Part shown: positions 24,912-33,437 of the stretch, in pieces | How positions within the stretch are numbered: the stretch's first letter is position 1 | Layout of the letters: each line of letters starts with the position of its first letter | Source: JASHUC01 sp963849095 | GTDB lineage: Bacteria > Pseudomonadota > Gammaproteobacteria > Steroidobacterales > Steroidobacteraceae | Reading direction: 5' to 3' | Length of the DNA: 64,000 nt | Assembly: GCA_963849095.1 (NCBI GenBank) | Contig: CAWKGA010000010.1 | Location: forward strand, 241,964-305,963 | Notes under the pieces: generated by a model | Seen by the model: the letters and a program-made list of their open reading frames with translations, nothing else | Told to the model about the DNA's origin: nothing | The model's database searches: none | Translations under genes and position numbers: made by a program

Positions 24912-26663
24912 TCACGTCTTGATCTCAAAATACTTGTCGACTTCAAACTTGCCCGCGTGCCGGACTATCGCACCGATCGTGCTCATATTGAGCCCGCGGG
25001 ATCCACAGTTATAGCCGATGCCAGCGTCATGCATGATGTTCATGTTGAGGAGGATGGTGCCGAGCGTGCCGTTGCAGGCCTCCTCCAGCCAGTACATGAA
25101 GTAGATACCGTCGCGGATCTTCACGAAATCGCCCGGGCCACTCCATTCCAATCCGCCATGCTGGTCCGGAGTAAAGATGATCCAGGACACCGTATTGGGC
25201 GTTGAATACAGATGCATCGACACGAGCCCCGGAGCATAACTGTAGGTAATACAGCGTCCCAGCATCTCGGTCGTTCGGCTATGGCGGCGGTACATGGGCG
25301 GCTGAATCCCGTCCATCTCCAGCACACCGAACAGGGTGTGCACCCCGGCCTCGTTGGCGAAATAGGGCGTATTGAGATGCCCGTTGTAGCAGGTGACCAG
25401 CCCCTGGTGGAAATCCGCTGCGATGATGTGACCGTCGTGGTTGGGCGCGTCCGCGAGGAGGTGCCCGAACAGGACCAAGCCCGGCGCCACCTCGTACGAC
25501 TGGTAGCGTCCTTTGGTCCAGTCGCCCTCGCCATCCTTGCGCCAGTTGAGCTCATCGGCACTGTCGACCTTGTATTCCATCACCGGACCATTGTCGTAGC
25601 GCAGGGTGAAGGTCTTGCCCGCCAGGAACTCACTCGCCGGCAAGGCGTTCCCGCTCATGCCCGCGGCACCCCCCGTCGTGACACGGGCCGGAAAGGCGGT
25701 GGAATGCTCCTTGACGACCTTGGCCACTTGCTCCTGGGTCAGCTTCTCCTCGGTGTGGATCGGCCGGTACACGCGCCGCCCGCCCTTGATGGGCTTGCCG
25801 TCCTTGTCCTTGGGACCGGGGACGGGATCACCGGTGTTGTCCGCGAATTTCTCGAAATGGGCGATCTGCCCGACGATGTCGCCGTGCCCCCGGAAGATGT
25901 AGTAATGCAGGTCGTCGCTTTCATCGAAGCCGAGCCGTACGCCCATCTGCTGGGTGCGGTTCATGTCGATCACATAGGTGGTGAAGGTGCCTGAAAACTC
26001 GCACTCTGTGCGGGTGTAGACGAAGAAGTCATTATCGAGCTTGACGTAATCGGACGGCGCGGAGAAGCCGAGCTCGCCGCCCGTGCGCGACAGTTCCACG
26101 AAGTGGGAATACGCGGCCGAGGGGTAGTACTCCAGCGTTTCCATGCCAGTGTCCTGCCGCCAGTGATAGCCCCGGCCCTCCAGGCGGTTGGTGAGCTCGT
26201 GCCGGTCCTTGGGTGCCGGGCCACCGTGCGTATCGACATAGCCGAAGTAGATTTGGCGCTGGACCTCGCGGTTGTCCTCGTAGCCGCTGAACCACAGCTC
26301 GATAACCGTGGCCAGCTTGCTTTCTCGGTCGACGACCACGGTATAGCCGCGCTGTGTGCCGGGAATCATATGGGTGAACAGGCAGAAATGGTCCATCTCC
26401 TGCGCGCCGAACCCGGCATGGATCGGCTTGCCACCGTTCTCGGCCACCGACAGCTTGGTGTTACTGGCGAACTTGTAGCGGAGCGTGGGGCCATCGTCGG
26501 TGACGATAATCAACGTATCGCCCGCAAAGTCCGTTGCGAGCGGCGAGACACTGGTCGGCCCGTGCTCGGCAACTGGGCCGAGCTTCGCGGCAATCTGCTC
26601 TTTGGTGAGCTTGGTATAAGCGATGCGGTGCATCTGCTTATTGGGATACGGTGTGCCCGGCAT
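24912..26663 (-). CDS. Double-length MoaF-family protein
   Basis: 583 aa from the ATG at 26663, which has a strong GGAGGGGGGAA about 10 nt upstream. The protein contains two related halves, each with the MoaF-like calycin pattern: LATDFAGDTLIIVTDDGPTLRYKF in the first and LAGKTFTLRYDNGPVMEYKV in the second, plus paired GT-F-Y-VIDMN / GTLGTILLNMN strands. Characterised MoaF is about half this length and belongs to a monoamine-regulated operon of uncertain function. A beta-barrel that binds a small ligand is likely. Cytoplasmic, as no leader is seen, while its operon partner is Tat-exported. Confidence 0.75.
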   Translation of the reverse strand: MPGTPYPNKQMHRIAYTKLTKEQIAAKLGPVAEHGPTSVSPLATDFAGDTLIIVTDDGPTLRYKFASNTKLSVAENGGKPIHAGFGAQEMDHFCLFTHMIPGTQRGYTVVVDRESKLATVIELWFSGYEDNREVQRQIYFGYVDTHGGPAPKDRHELTNRLEGRGYHWRQDTGMETLEYYPSAAYSHFVELSRTGGELGFSAPSDYVKLDNDFFVYTRTECEFSGTFTTYVIDMNRTQQMGVRLGFDESDDLHYYIFRGHGDIVGQIAHFEKFADNTGDPVPGPKDKDGKPIKGGRRVYRPIHTEEKLTQEQVAKVVKEHSTAFPARVTTGGAAGMSGNALPASEFLAGKTFTLRYDNGPVMEYKVDSADELNWRKDGEGDWTKGRYQSYEVAPGLVLFGHLLADAPNHDGHIIAADFHQGLVTCYNGHLNTPYFANEAGVHTLFGVLEMDGIQPPMYRRHSRTTEMLGRCITYSYAPGLVSMHLYSTPNTVSWIIFTPDQHGGLEWSGPGDFVKIRDGIYFMYWLEEACNGTLGTILLNMNIMHDAGIGYNCGSRGLNMSTIGAIVRHAGKFEVDKYFEIKT

Positions 26664-26775
26664 GTGACTTTCCCCCCTCCACATCTGGCGCCTCGCAAGC
26701 GGTGCACCGCGAGGCATGTTCGATCTTACTGGATCGTGCGACTTTCCGCGATCGGCGGGGCCTCCAAAGCCCAGA

Positions 26776-27348
26776 CTACTGCTGCAGCGCCTCGACCGCG
26801 ATTGACAACGTCAGCTGATCACCTACCTCCGGCACGTACTTGCCCGCACCGAACGCAGAGCGCGAGATCTTGCCAGTCACATTCGCGCCGACCTCATCCT
26901 TGTTTGTAAGCGGATTGGGCCCGTGCTTGAACGAGGTTACGCGCAACGTCACCGGCTTTGAGATCCCCTTGACAGTGAGAATCCCCTTGATGACGGCCGG
27001 GGCATCCCCGTCGAACTTGACAGACGTTGACTTGAACGTGATCTCGGGAAAGCGGCTGACGTCAAGGTAGTCCGGACCCTGAAGCACTTGGATGAGCGCC
27101 GGCGATTCGATGTCGATCGAGTTCGCCGCGATGCTCACCTGCACCGAGGCGATCTTCGCGACCCCATCGTAGGTGACCGTGCCGTGCACCTGATTGAAGC
27201 GCGGCTCCTGGATAGAGAAACCCATGTGGTTGTAGGCGAACGTGACGTAGGAGTGCCCGTCGTCGATCGTGTAGGTCGTCGGCACCGCAAGCGCGGTCGA
27301 AGTGGTCAGGGCGCTGATCGCAATCGCAAGCAGTATTTTTCTCATCAC
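26776..27348 (-). CDS. YceI-family periplasmic protein
   Basis: 190 aa: signal peptide MMRKILLAIAISALTTSTALA, then the YceI lipocalin-like barrel with the typical opening YTIDDGHSYVTFAYNHMGFS, FNQVHGTVTYDG, FPEITFKSTSVKFDG and LTVKGISKPVTL. Family members bind isoprenoid-type lipids in the periplasm. Monocistronic. Confidence 0.92.
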   Translation of the reverse strand: MMRKILLAIAISALTTSTALAVPTTYTIDDGHSYVTFAYNHMGFSIQEPRFNQVHGTVTYDGVAKIASVQVSIAANSIDIESPALIQVLQGPDYLDVSRFPEITFKSTSVKFDGDAPAVIKGILTVKGISKPVTLRVTSFKHGPNPLTNKDEVGANVTGKISRSAFGAGKYVPEVGDQLTLSIAVEALQQ

Positions 27349-27571
27349 GATACCTCACGCGCGCGCGCAGTTTATAACCCTACGAACTCCCTCGCGAGAG
27401 CTCGAGACATTATATCCGGCTTCGGCCCCGGAATGTCCTTGCCCGCTCCTGGGACACCCCGCAGAAGGCCTCGAACGCTTCAGGCAGTTTGTCGAATGAT
27501 TCGTCAACTTGACCCCCGGCAATGAGCCCGGGGGCAGTTCACCAGCGCCCCAGACGGCCGATCGTTGGATT

Positions 27572-27606
27572 TGCGCGCGTGCCTCGTTAAGCGAGGTACG
27601 CGCGCA
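27572..27606 (-). terminator. Hairpin at the HIT gene 3' end
   Basis: A 15-bp stem with a single G-T pair (TGCGCGCGTGCCTCG against CGAGGTACGCGCGCA) and a 5-nt loop TTAAG. The stop codon of the HIT gene lies in the loop, so one arm is coding. No U-tract follows, so it may protect the mRNA 3' end or act with Rho rather than terminate alone. Confidence 0.4.
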
Positions 27607-28009
27607 GAGTAGCCGCGTACCTATCCCGCGTAGTCTTGTCGGGCAAGGCTGGGGCGGACGGATAGACCTGCAGCAGGCCGTCCCCAAGTATCCTCGGGTG
27701 CACATGAATGTGCAGATGAGGTACTTCTTGAAACGCCGCGTCACCGATCGAGTGCCAGAGACTCAACCCCTGATTGGGGAAGGCTGCCGCCACCGCGCGC
27801 GTAATGCGTACCACCGTTGCCATGAGTGCAGCCCCTGTCGCAGGGTCAAGCTCGCGGACATCACGAAGATGCTGCCGCGGGATGACCAGCGTGTGACCCA
27901 CATGAAATTGCCGGAGGTCGATACATGCCATGGTCAGATCGTCTTCCCAGACGACACTGGCTGGCTGCGTGCCGCGCACGATCCCGCAGAATACGCATTC
28001 GTCGCTCAT
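27587..28009 (-). CDS. HIT-family nucleotide hydrolase/transferase
   Basis: 140 aa with the N-terminal zinc-binding-like CVFC, the HVGHTLVIPRQH segment and the histidine triad HLHIHVHPR that gives the family its name. HIT proteins hydrolyse nucleoside phosphoramidates or dinucleoside polyphosphates. Standard length. On the same strand downstream of the dihydrouridine synthase. Confidence 0.93.
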   Translation of the reverse strand: MSDECVFCGIVRGTQPASVVWEDDLTMACIDLRQFHVGHTLVIPRQHLRDVRELDPATGAALMATVVRITRAVAAAFPNQGLSLWHSIGDAAFQEVPHLHIHVHPRILGDGLLQVYPSAPALPDKTTRDRYAATLRAYLA

Positions 28010-28095
28010 ACGTTTCCGCCTCGCAGGGCGCTCGATTTTGCTCGGAGGTCAGTCCAGGGTGCAGGCCCGGTTTGTCGGCTCGAGCGCCTTCCAGC

Positions 28096-29145
28096 TCACA
28101 CGATCGCCTCCGCCCCTACCGCAGCTCCGCCTTCGATCAGTCCACCCAAGAACGCCGCAACGGTCCGCTCGACCTCGGCCGCCTCCTCGATCCGCACCAC
28201 TGCGGCCCGGAACTCGGCCGCGCCCGGCAGCCCGCGCGAGTACCAGCCGAGATGCTTCCTCGCGATCCTGATCCCGGCACGCGTGCCGTAATGCGAGAGC
28301 ATGGCGCGAAAATGCCCGAGCACGATCGCGGAAAGCTCGCCGATGCCCGGCCCCTCCTTTCGCTCGCCACTCCGAAGAAACGCGGCGACCTGGCTCAGGA
28401 ACCACGGCCGCCCATACGTGCCGCGTCCGATCATCAGCCCGTCTGCACCCGATCGACTGAGCGCCGCTGCCGCATCCTCGAGAGTGAGGATGTCGCCGTT
28501 CGCGATCACCGGGATCTTCACCGTCTCCTTCACCGCCCGGATGAAATCCCAATCTGCGGTTCCGTCGTAGAACTGTTGGCGCGTGCGCCCGTGCACGGTG
28601 ACCATCTGGATGCCCGCCTCTTCTGCGATCTTCGCGATTCGCTGCGCATTCAGGCTCGCATGGTCCCAGCCCATCCGCATCTTCAGCGTCACCGGCACAT
28701 CGACGGCTGCTACTGTTGCCTCGAGAATTCTCCCGGCCAGTCCCTCCTCGCGCATCAACGCCGATCCTGCCTGCTGTCCGACCGCGACCCTTCGCACCGG
28801 GCAGCCGAAATTGATGTCGATGACATCGGCGCCGCGGTCGGCACACATCCGCGCCGCCTCCGCCATCGCCTCCGGCTCGCAGCCCGCGAGCTGGATGGCA
28901 TTCGGGCCGCCCGCCTCGAGCTCGGCCATCGAAAGCGTGCGCCGGTTCTCCTGGATCATCGCCCAGGAGGCGATCATCTCCGAGATCACCAGCCCCGCCC
29001 CGGCCTCATGTGCCAGGCGGCGGTACGGCAGATCGCTCACCCCCGACATCGGCGCGAGGATCACCGGCGGGTCGATGAGGGTCTCTCTCCCTCGCCCCTT
29101 GAGCCGGATCGGCCGCAACCCCTGCACCGTAACATCGCCTGACAT
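28096..29145 (-). CDS. tRNA-dihydrouridine synthase
   Basis: 349 aa from the ATG at 29145. FMN-dependent TIM barrel with ILAPMSGVSDLPYRRLAHEAG, the catalytic Cys in INFGCPVRR, LKMRMGWD, VHGRTRQQFYDG and GADGLMIGRGTYGRPWF. It reduces uridine in the tRNA D-loop with NADPH. The GCPVRRV variant and the C-terminal helical domain fit the DusB/NifR3 group as found in proteobacteria. An upstream extension to 29232 looks non-homologous. Confidence 0.92.
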   Translation of the reverse strand: MSGDVTVQGLRPIRLKGRGRETLIDPPVILAPMSGVSDLPYRRLAHEAGAGLVISEMIASWAMIQENRRTLSMAELEAGGPNAIQLAGCEPEAMAEAARMCADRGADVIDINFGCPVRRVAVGQQAGSALMREEGLAGRILEATVAAVDVPVTLKMRMGWDHASLNAQRIAKIAEEAGIQMVTVHGRTRQQFYDGTADWDFIRAVKETVKIPVIANGDILTLEDAAAALSRSGADGLMIGRGTYGRPWFLSQVAAFLRSGERKEGPGIGELSAIVLGHFRAMLSHYGTRAGIRIARKHLGWYSRGLPGAAEFRAAVVRIEEAAEVERTVAAFLGGLIEGGAAVGAEAIV

Positions 29146-29383
29146 CTGACGAAAATACCGGCCCGTCTCGCCCGGCGCAATCGGACATTTCAAATTGCCG
29201 CCGTCGCGCCGCGCTGATGCTCTCGGGTCCAATCGTGCAGGTCTGGACCGCTGAGGAAATCTCCTCGGTCCGGAAGTCGCAGGACAGTCTGGAAGAGGCC
29301 ATCTCGGCCGCGGCAGCTGCGCACTCGTAGCACCGGCGGGATACTGCGAAGCGGTTGCCCCTACCGCGCCCGTCGCAGCCGCA

Positions 29384-29626
29384 TCAGGCCGCAGGCGGAT
29401 CCCCGGACTCTGATCCCTTCTTATCCTTGCTCACTCCGGCCTGCTCGACGCCTTGCTGTGGCGGATTCGCGATTGGCGTGCTGATTCCCAGGACCAGAAT
29501 CATGGCACCGGCAAGTAGTTGGGCACCGGTAGAGGAGCGCTTGGCCCAGCGGACACTCCCAACACCGGCAAACAGCGCGAGCATGACTGCGAGGCCGATG
29601 GCAATCGCACGGAGGGGGACGCGCAT
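29384..29626 (-). CDS. Small hypothetical membrane protein
   Basis: 80 aa with two hydrophobic segments (AIAIGLAVMLALFAGVG and LLAGAMILVLGISTPIA) and a charged C-terminal tail. ATG start. No family recognised; the amphipathic two-helix layout supports a genuine small inner-membrane protein. Confidence 0.5.
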   Translation of the reverse strand: MRVPLRAIAIGLAVMLALFAGVGSVRWAKRSSTGAQLLAGAMILVLGISTPIANPPQQGVEQAGVSKDKKGSESGDPPAA

Positions 29627-29838
29627 GGGGTCACCTGTCGTGTCGGGGCACGTGAATCTGACGACCGGCGCACTGGAGGCTGACGAGGTTCAGTTCAAGT
29701 CCTGACACGCAAAAGGACTCGACGCATCGAGCCTTCGAAGCCGCTGGCCCGCGGTCATGGACTCCGCAGGAAACCGTGCTTCACACCGTTCCCGTCACCT
29801 TACGACAAGCGCTGAAACTGGCGGCTAGCCGCGGCGGG

Positions 29839-30567
29839 CTACTGTGCGTTCGGAGTGCCGGTGGGGGGATTCGGCGGCCCGTTCGGCCGGGCAACCAGAG
29901 TGCAGGTCGCGGACACCCGTCCTCCAGGTGTATCGAGTTGGACGACGTCGCCGACCGATTTCCCCCTGCATGCCGTCAGGGCCTGCGGACCGAAGCCGCC
30001 CCTGAAGCGGCCTCTGTCTCCGAAGCGGCCGAAGCCCCCAAAGCCCCCAAAGCCGCCGTTCACCCCTATGAACTGAAGCGATTGCTGGAAGCGGATCGCA
30101 TCACCCGACCTTGCGATCGCGTTGGGGGGCAACGACTCGCCGGTCAATACATATAAATGCTTGTTGGCGAAGAATATAGCGACGGCCGAGCGGCTCCCGT
30201 CAGCGCCGCTGACGCTCAATTCGCGTCCGAACTCCCGATTGACTCGCGCGTCGATCGCCACAGTCACCCTGCCGAAAGCACCAAAGGACTTCTCTGCCTC
30301 GGCGATTGTCCTCATTCCGTCGGGATTGACGCTCGAAAAATCGACAACCTTCAGCGAATACAGGACTCGGTCTTGCCGAGCCGAGTAGCGAGTCATTGGC
30401 AGCGAAACGCCGGCGGAAGTCTTGAATGTGCTCTGTTCCACGACCGGCGGTAGAGGAAATTGGACGGCGAAACCCGGGTCAGGATACTGGTACACCTTCC
30501 ACTCTTGAGCGACAGCCGCGGCCGGAATCAGCAAAGCTGCCGTCACGAACGCAATGGTTCCGTTCAT
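29839..30567 (-). CDS. Exported hypothetical protein with Gly/Phe-rich insert
   Basis: 242 aa from the ATG at 30567 (GAGG 9 nt upstream); an ATG at 30600 overlaps the stop of the upstream DUF6152 gene (TGATG) and would add eleven residues. Signal peptide FVTAALLIPAAAVAQ, then a domain with alternating strands (YPDPGFAVQFPLPP), a Gly/Phe/Arg insert made of GGF repeats around residues 170-200, and a C-terminal Cys pair (ACRG, ATCTL). No family recognised. Likely co-transcribed with the DUF6152 gene. Confidence 0.7.
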   Translation of the reverse strand: MNGTIAFVTAALLIPAAAVAQEWKVYQYPDPGFAVQFPLPPVVEQSTFKTSAGVSLPMTRYSARQDRVLYSLKVVDFSSVNPDGMRTIAEAEKSFGAFGRVTVAIDARVNREFGRELSVSGADGSRSAVAIFFANKHLYVLTGESLPPNAIARSGDAIRFQQSLQFIGVNGGFGGFGGFGRFGDRGRFRGGFGPQALTACRGKSVGDVVQLDTPGGRVSATCTLVARPNGPPNPPTGTPNAQ

Positions 30568-30599
30568 CGACAACCTCGCCAGAGCAGCTTCGGCCGCCA

Positions 30600-30986
30600 T
30601 CAACCGGCGGCCGGGCGCTGCCCAAGCACCTGGCCGTTCGGCAAGGTCACCGAAATGAGTTGGCCGCCGTAAGAGCCGTCTCGGAGCGGGTGAATTTGCA
30701 CGACGACCTTGTCGCCGGGATGAACGGCATTCTGCCTCCACCCGAATCTCTCCAGTTGGCCCGCACCGCCCAACTCCAGCGACCATTCGTTCTGAGCCCC
30801 GCTGGCATCTGAAACCATGATACGCAGCCATCCGTGTGGATTGATCAGCTCGATCGCTTTGACCGTTCCAGCGATGCTTTCCGTTCGGCTCCTGTCAAAC
30901 ATGGCGAACGAGTGATGGGCGAAAGCCGTTGGCTCAAACACCAAAAGCGACAAGATCAAGCATCTGACCAGCGGAAGGCGCCTCAT
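30600..30986 (-). CDS. DUF6152 family exported protein
   Basis: 128 aa. A signal peptide ends AFAHHS, giving the mature start HHSFAMFDRSR, the hallmark of DUF6152, followed by ISGTV-like (IAGTVKAIELINPHGWL) and a C-terminal segment with GDKVVVQIHPLRDG. The N-terminal His pair suggests metal binding. Function of the family is unknown; members are often found near aromatic or steroid degradation genes (from memory). Confidence 0.8.
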   Translation of the reverse strand: MRRLPLVRCLILSLLVFEPTAFAHHSFAMFDRSRTESIAGTVKAIELINPHGWLRIMVSDASGAQNEWSLELGGAGQLERFGWRQNAVHPGDKVVVQIHPLRDGSYGGQLISVTLPNGQVLGQRPAAG

Positions 30987-31255
30987 GGTCGAACTCCCAT
31001 TCACTCACAAGACCCTCATGCCAAACGCGAGGGGTCTGCTCATGGTTGACCGCCCGTCTCCAGTAACGCAGTCTCTTGCGCCGCGATCACTCAGTCAAAT
31101 ATTTCAAATCTTTGCCGCGCGCGATCTCCAACGTGTCGATGCTTATCCTGACGCGGCGCGACGGCCAACGCGACCTCGAGTAGGGTCTCACGGTATATTT
31201 ATTTTACAGTAGCTCACGCTCCATACTCCCGGTGTCGCCGCAAAGGAGAGCACAC

Positions 31256-32152
31256 ATGCCTACGATCACCGCCGCCGGGACCTTCCGGCTCGCCAACCAC
31301 ACTGTGAACCGCATGGGTTATGGAGCCATGCAGCTCGCCGGACCCGGCGTCTTCGGTCCCCCGAAGAACCGGAGCACGGCGATCACGGTGCTCCGCGAGG
31401 CCGTAGCCTCTGGCGTCAATCACATCGACACGAGCGACTTCTATGGACCGCACGTCACCAATCAGATCATCCGTGAGGCTCTGCATCCTTACCCCGCTGA
31501 CTTGCTGATCGTCACGAAGGTCGGCGCCGTGCGCGGCGAGGACGGCTCGTGGAATCCGGCGCTTGAGCCGGAGGACCTCGCTCGCGGTATCCAGGACAAC
31601 CTGCGCAACCTCGGCGTCGACGTCCTCGATGTCGTGAATCTGCGCATTCCAGGGGCCATTCATGGCCCGGCGGAAGGAACGATCGAAAAGCCGTTCACCG
31701 CGCTTGCCGAGCTTCAGCACAAGGGCCTCATCCGTCACCTGGGCTTGAGTAACGTCACCGCGGCCCAGATCGCCGAGGCGAGGCGAATCGCGAAGGTGGT
31801 CTGCGTGCAGAACCACTACAACCTCGTCCAGCGCGCCGACGATGCGCTGGTCGATGAACTCGCGGATCGGGGGATTGCTTACGTACCGTTCTTTCCCCTC
31901 GGCGGCTTCACACCGATTCAATCATCGGCTCTGTCGGCGCTCGCCGCAAAGATGCGCGCGACGCCGATGCAACTGGCTCTCGCGTGGCTGCTCCACCGCG
32001 CCCCGAACATGCTCTTGATCCCGGGCACATCGTCACCTGATCACTTGCGCGAGAACATCGCGGCGGCAGCACTCGCCTTGGCGGGCGACGTGCTCGCCGA
32101 ATTGAACGCCATCGGCTCAGCGAAAGCCGATGGGAAGTCCGCGGAAGTCTAG
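31256..32152 (+). CDS. Aldo/keto reductase
   Basis: 298 aa from the ATG at 31256, with AAGGAG 11 nt upstream. The TIM-barrel reductase signature residues are in order: FRLANHTVNRMGYGAMQL, HIDTSDFYGP (catalytic Tyr and Asp), LIVTKVG (Lys) and LLIPGTSSPDHLREN for NADPH binding. Substrate unknown; members reduce carbonyls with NADPH. Confidence 0.92.
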   Translation: MPTITAAGTFRLANHTVNRMGYGAMQLAGPGVFGPPKNRSTAITVLREAVASGVNHIDTSDFYGPHVTNQIIREALHPYPADLLIVTKVGAVRGEDGSWNPALEPEDLARGIQDNLRNLGVDVLDVVNLRIPGAIHGPAEGTIEKPFTALAELQHKGLIRHLGLSNVTAAQIAEARRIAKVVCVQNHYNLVQRADDALVDELADRGIAYVPFFPLGGFTPIQSSALSALAAKMRATPMQLALAWLLHRAPNMLLIPGTSSPDHLRENIAAAALALAGDVLAELNAIGSAKADGKSAEV

Positions 32153-32253
32153 TGATGATGGAAGTAGCCGATATAACGTACTGATATAATAGGGATATAT
32201 TGCATTCCTTCCCCCGCTTGCACTCCTGAATAAACGTAACTACACTTAATCCA

Positions 32254-32526
32254 ATGCGGATTACGTTCGACCGAGTGAAGCGCGAACGGACGCTGCGTGA
32301 GCGAGGACTCGATTTTCAGCAGGCCAAGGAGGTCTTCGAGGGGCTGCATTTCACGCGGATCGACGACCGCCGCGACTACGGCGAGCCACGCTTTATCAGT
32401 GCGGGCCAGCTCGCCAGGCGTATCGTCGTTATCGTATGGACGCCGCGAGGCCGGGCACGGCGCGTCATCTCAATGAGGAAGGCCAATGAGCGGGAAATTA
32501 AAGGGCTCGCGCCGTACCTGGCGTGA
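32254..32526 (+). CDS. brnT: BrnT-type ribonuclease toxin
   Basis: 90 aa. The fold-defining segments of BrnT are present: ITFDRVKRERTLRERGLDFQQAKEVF, then DYGEPRFISAGQLARRIVVIVWTPRG and RRVISMRKANEREI. BrnT is a RelE-like ribosome-independent RNase. Its 3' end overlaps brnA by 41 bp. An AT-rich stretch precedes it and probably holds the promoter. Confidence 0.92.
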   Translation: MRITFDRVKRERTLRERGLDFQQAKEVFEGLHFTRIDDRRDYGEPRFISAGQLARRIVVIVWTPRGRARRVISMRKANEREIKGLAPYLA

Positions 32527-32752
32527 ACCGGACGACGCACCGGAGATCACGAAGGAGTGGATCGCCGGTGCCGACCTGTACCGCGGCCAGAAGCGAGTGC
32601 GCCGCGGCCGACCGCCGGGATCCGGTCAGAAGACCCAGACGACTGTCCGTCTCTCGAATGGTGTGCTCGCCTACTTCCGGGCCTCCGGCCCCGGCTGGCA
32701 GACACGCCTGAATGAGGCGCTCAAGAAGTACGTTGCTTCCCAGCGTGGTTGA
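32486..32752 (+). CDS. brnA: BrnA antitoxin
   Basis: 88 aa. N-terminal toxin-binding part (REPDDAPEITKEWIAGADLYRG) and a C-terminal ribbon-helix-helix-like DNA-binding part (KTQTTVRLSNGVLAYFRASGPGWQTRLNEALKKYV), exactly the BrnA layout. It should neutralise BrnT and repress the pair. Confidence 0.92.
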   Translation: MSGKLKGSRRTWREPDDAPEITKEWIAGADLYRGQKRVRRGRPPGSGQKTQTTVRLSNGVLAYFRASGPGWQTRLNEALKKYVASQRG

Positions 32753-33109
32753 CGAAAGCTGCAACTGTGGTGCGACTAAGGAGAGCGACTCAGGCGACGC
32801 CGTGGGTTCAATGTGAATGTCGATGGCGCGTCCATCGACTTGGCGGGCAAACCAAAGTGCACCCTTCTGCAGCCGGCCAGTGCCACCGTGATCTCGAGCG
32901 TAGAACAGCTTTGCGTTGAAGACGGTTCCGTCTCTCAGGTGCCCGACGAAGAATCCTCCCACATCTTGCCGGTCGTCAACAGGAGGCGCGAACATAAACG
33001 CGATCGGATCACCTATCTGATGACGAAGCTCGGGGGCTTCGGAGTTTGTGGACGCAGAAGTTTGTGCAAGTATGCACCCGCTCCAGAACACCATGAGGCT
33101 GCGGACCAT
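32498..33109 (-). CDS. Possible exported protein overlapping brnA antisense
   Basis: 203 aa from an ATG at 33109. The first part looks genuine: a hydrophobic leader (MVFWSGCILAQTS) and a domain with PIAFMFAPPVDDRQDVGGF, GHLRDGTVFNAKLFYARD and WFARQVDGRAIDIHIEP. The last 85 codons are antisense to brnA and look like low-information reading of the opposite strand. A remnant gene truncated by arrival of BrnTA is likely. It lies between brnA and the IS21 left end. Confidence 0.35.
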   Translation of the reverse strand: MVRSLMVFWSGCILAQTSASTNSEAPELRHQIGDPIAFMFAPPVDDRQDVGGFFVGHLRDGTVFNAKLFYARDHGGTGRLQKGALWFARQVDGRAIDIHIEPTASPESLSLVAPQLQLSSTTLGSNVLLERLIQACLPAGAGGPEVGEHTIRETDSRLGLLTGSRRSAAAHSLLAAVQVGTGDPLLRDLRCVVRFTPGTARAL

Positions 33110-33272
33110 CAGACGTATTACCCCGCGACCACGCCCCTTCAGAGCGAGTCGCTGCCGAGACAGTCCGGAAGAGTAACCAAGTAGCACGCTCATTGCCTGT
33201 GCTGCGTGTATGGAGATCATTCCACGACCCGATACGTGCACATTTCCCGCGTCACCCTGCGTAATTCGCGCG

Positions 33273-33376
33273 ATGTCGGTCCACGGTTTCACGGCATGCC
33301 GGTCCAGGATTTCACGGCATGCCGGCCAGGGATTTCGCGGCATGTCGGTCCAGCGTTTCACGGCATGTCGGTCCAG
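33273..33376. repeat. IS21 left-end 23-bp tandem repeats
   Basis: Units at 33273-33295, 33296-33318, 33319-33341, 33342-33364 and a 12-bp partial at 33365-33376. The consensus is ATGTCGGTCCAG-GTTTCACGGC with 1-4 differences per unit. No spacers separate them, so this is not a CRISPR. Confidence 0.85.
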
Positions 33377-33437
33377 TTCGTGATGCAGGGCAACCACGGC
33401 TACCGTGGTCTCCTTTCCCTTGTGAAGGAGATCGAAG

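Noticed and set aside
33273..33376. CRISPR-like array of 23-bp repeats
   Set aside because: The units abut with no spacers and match the opposite end of the IS21 element in inverted form, so they are terminal repeats.
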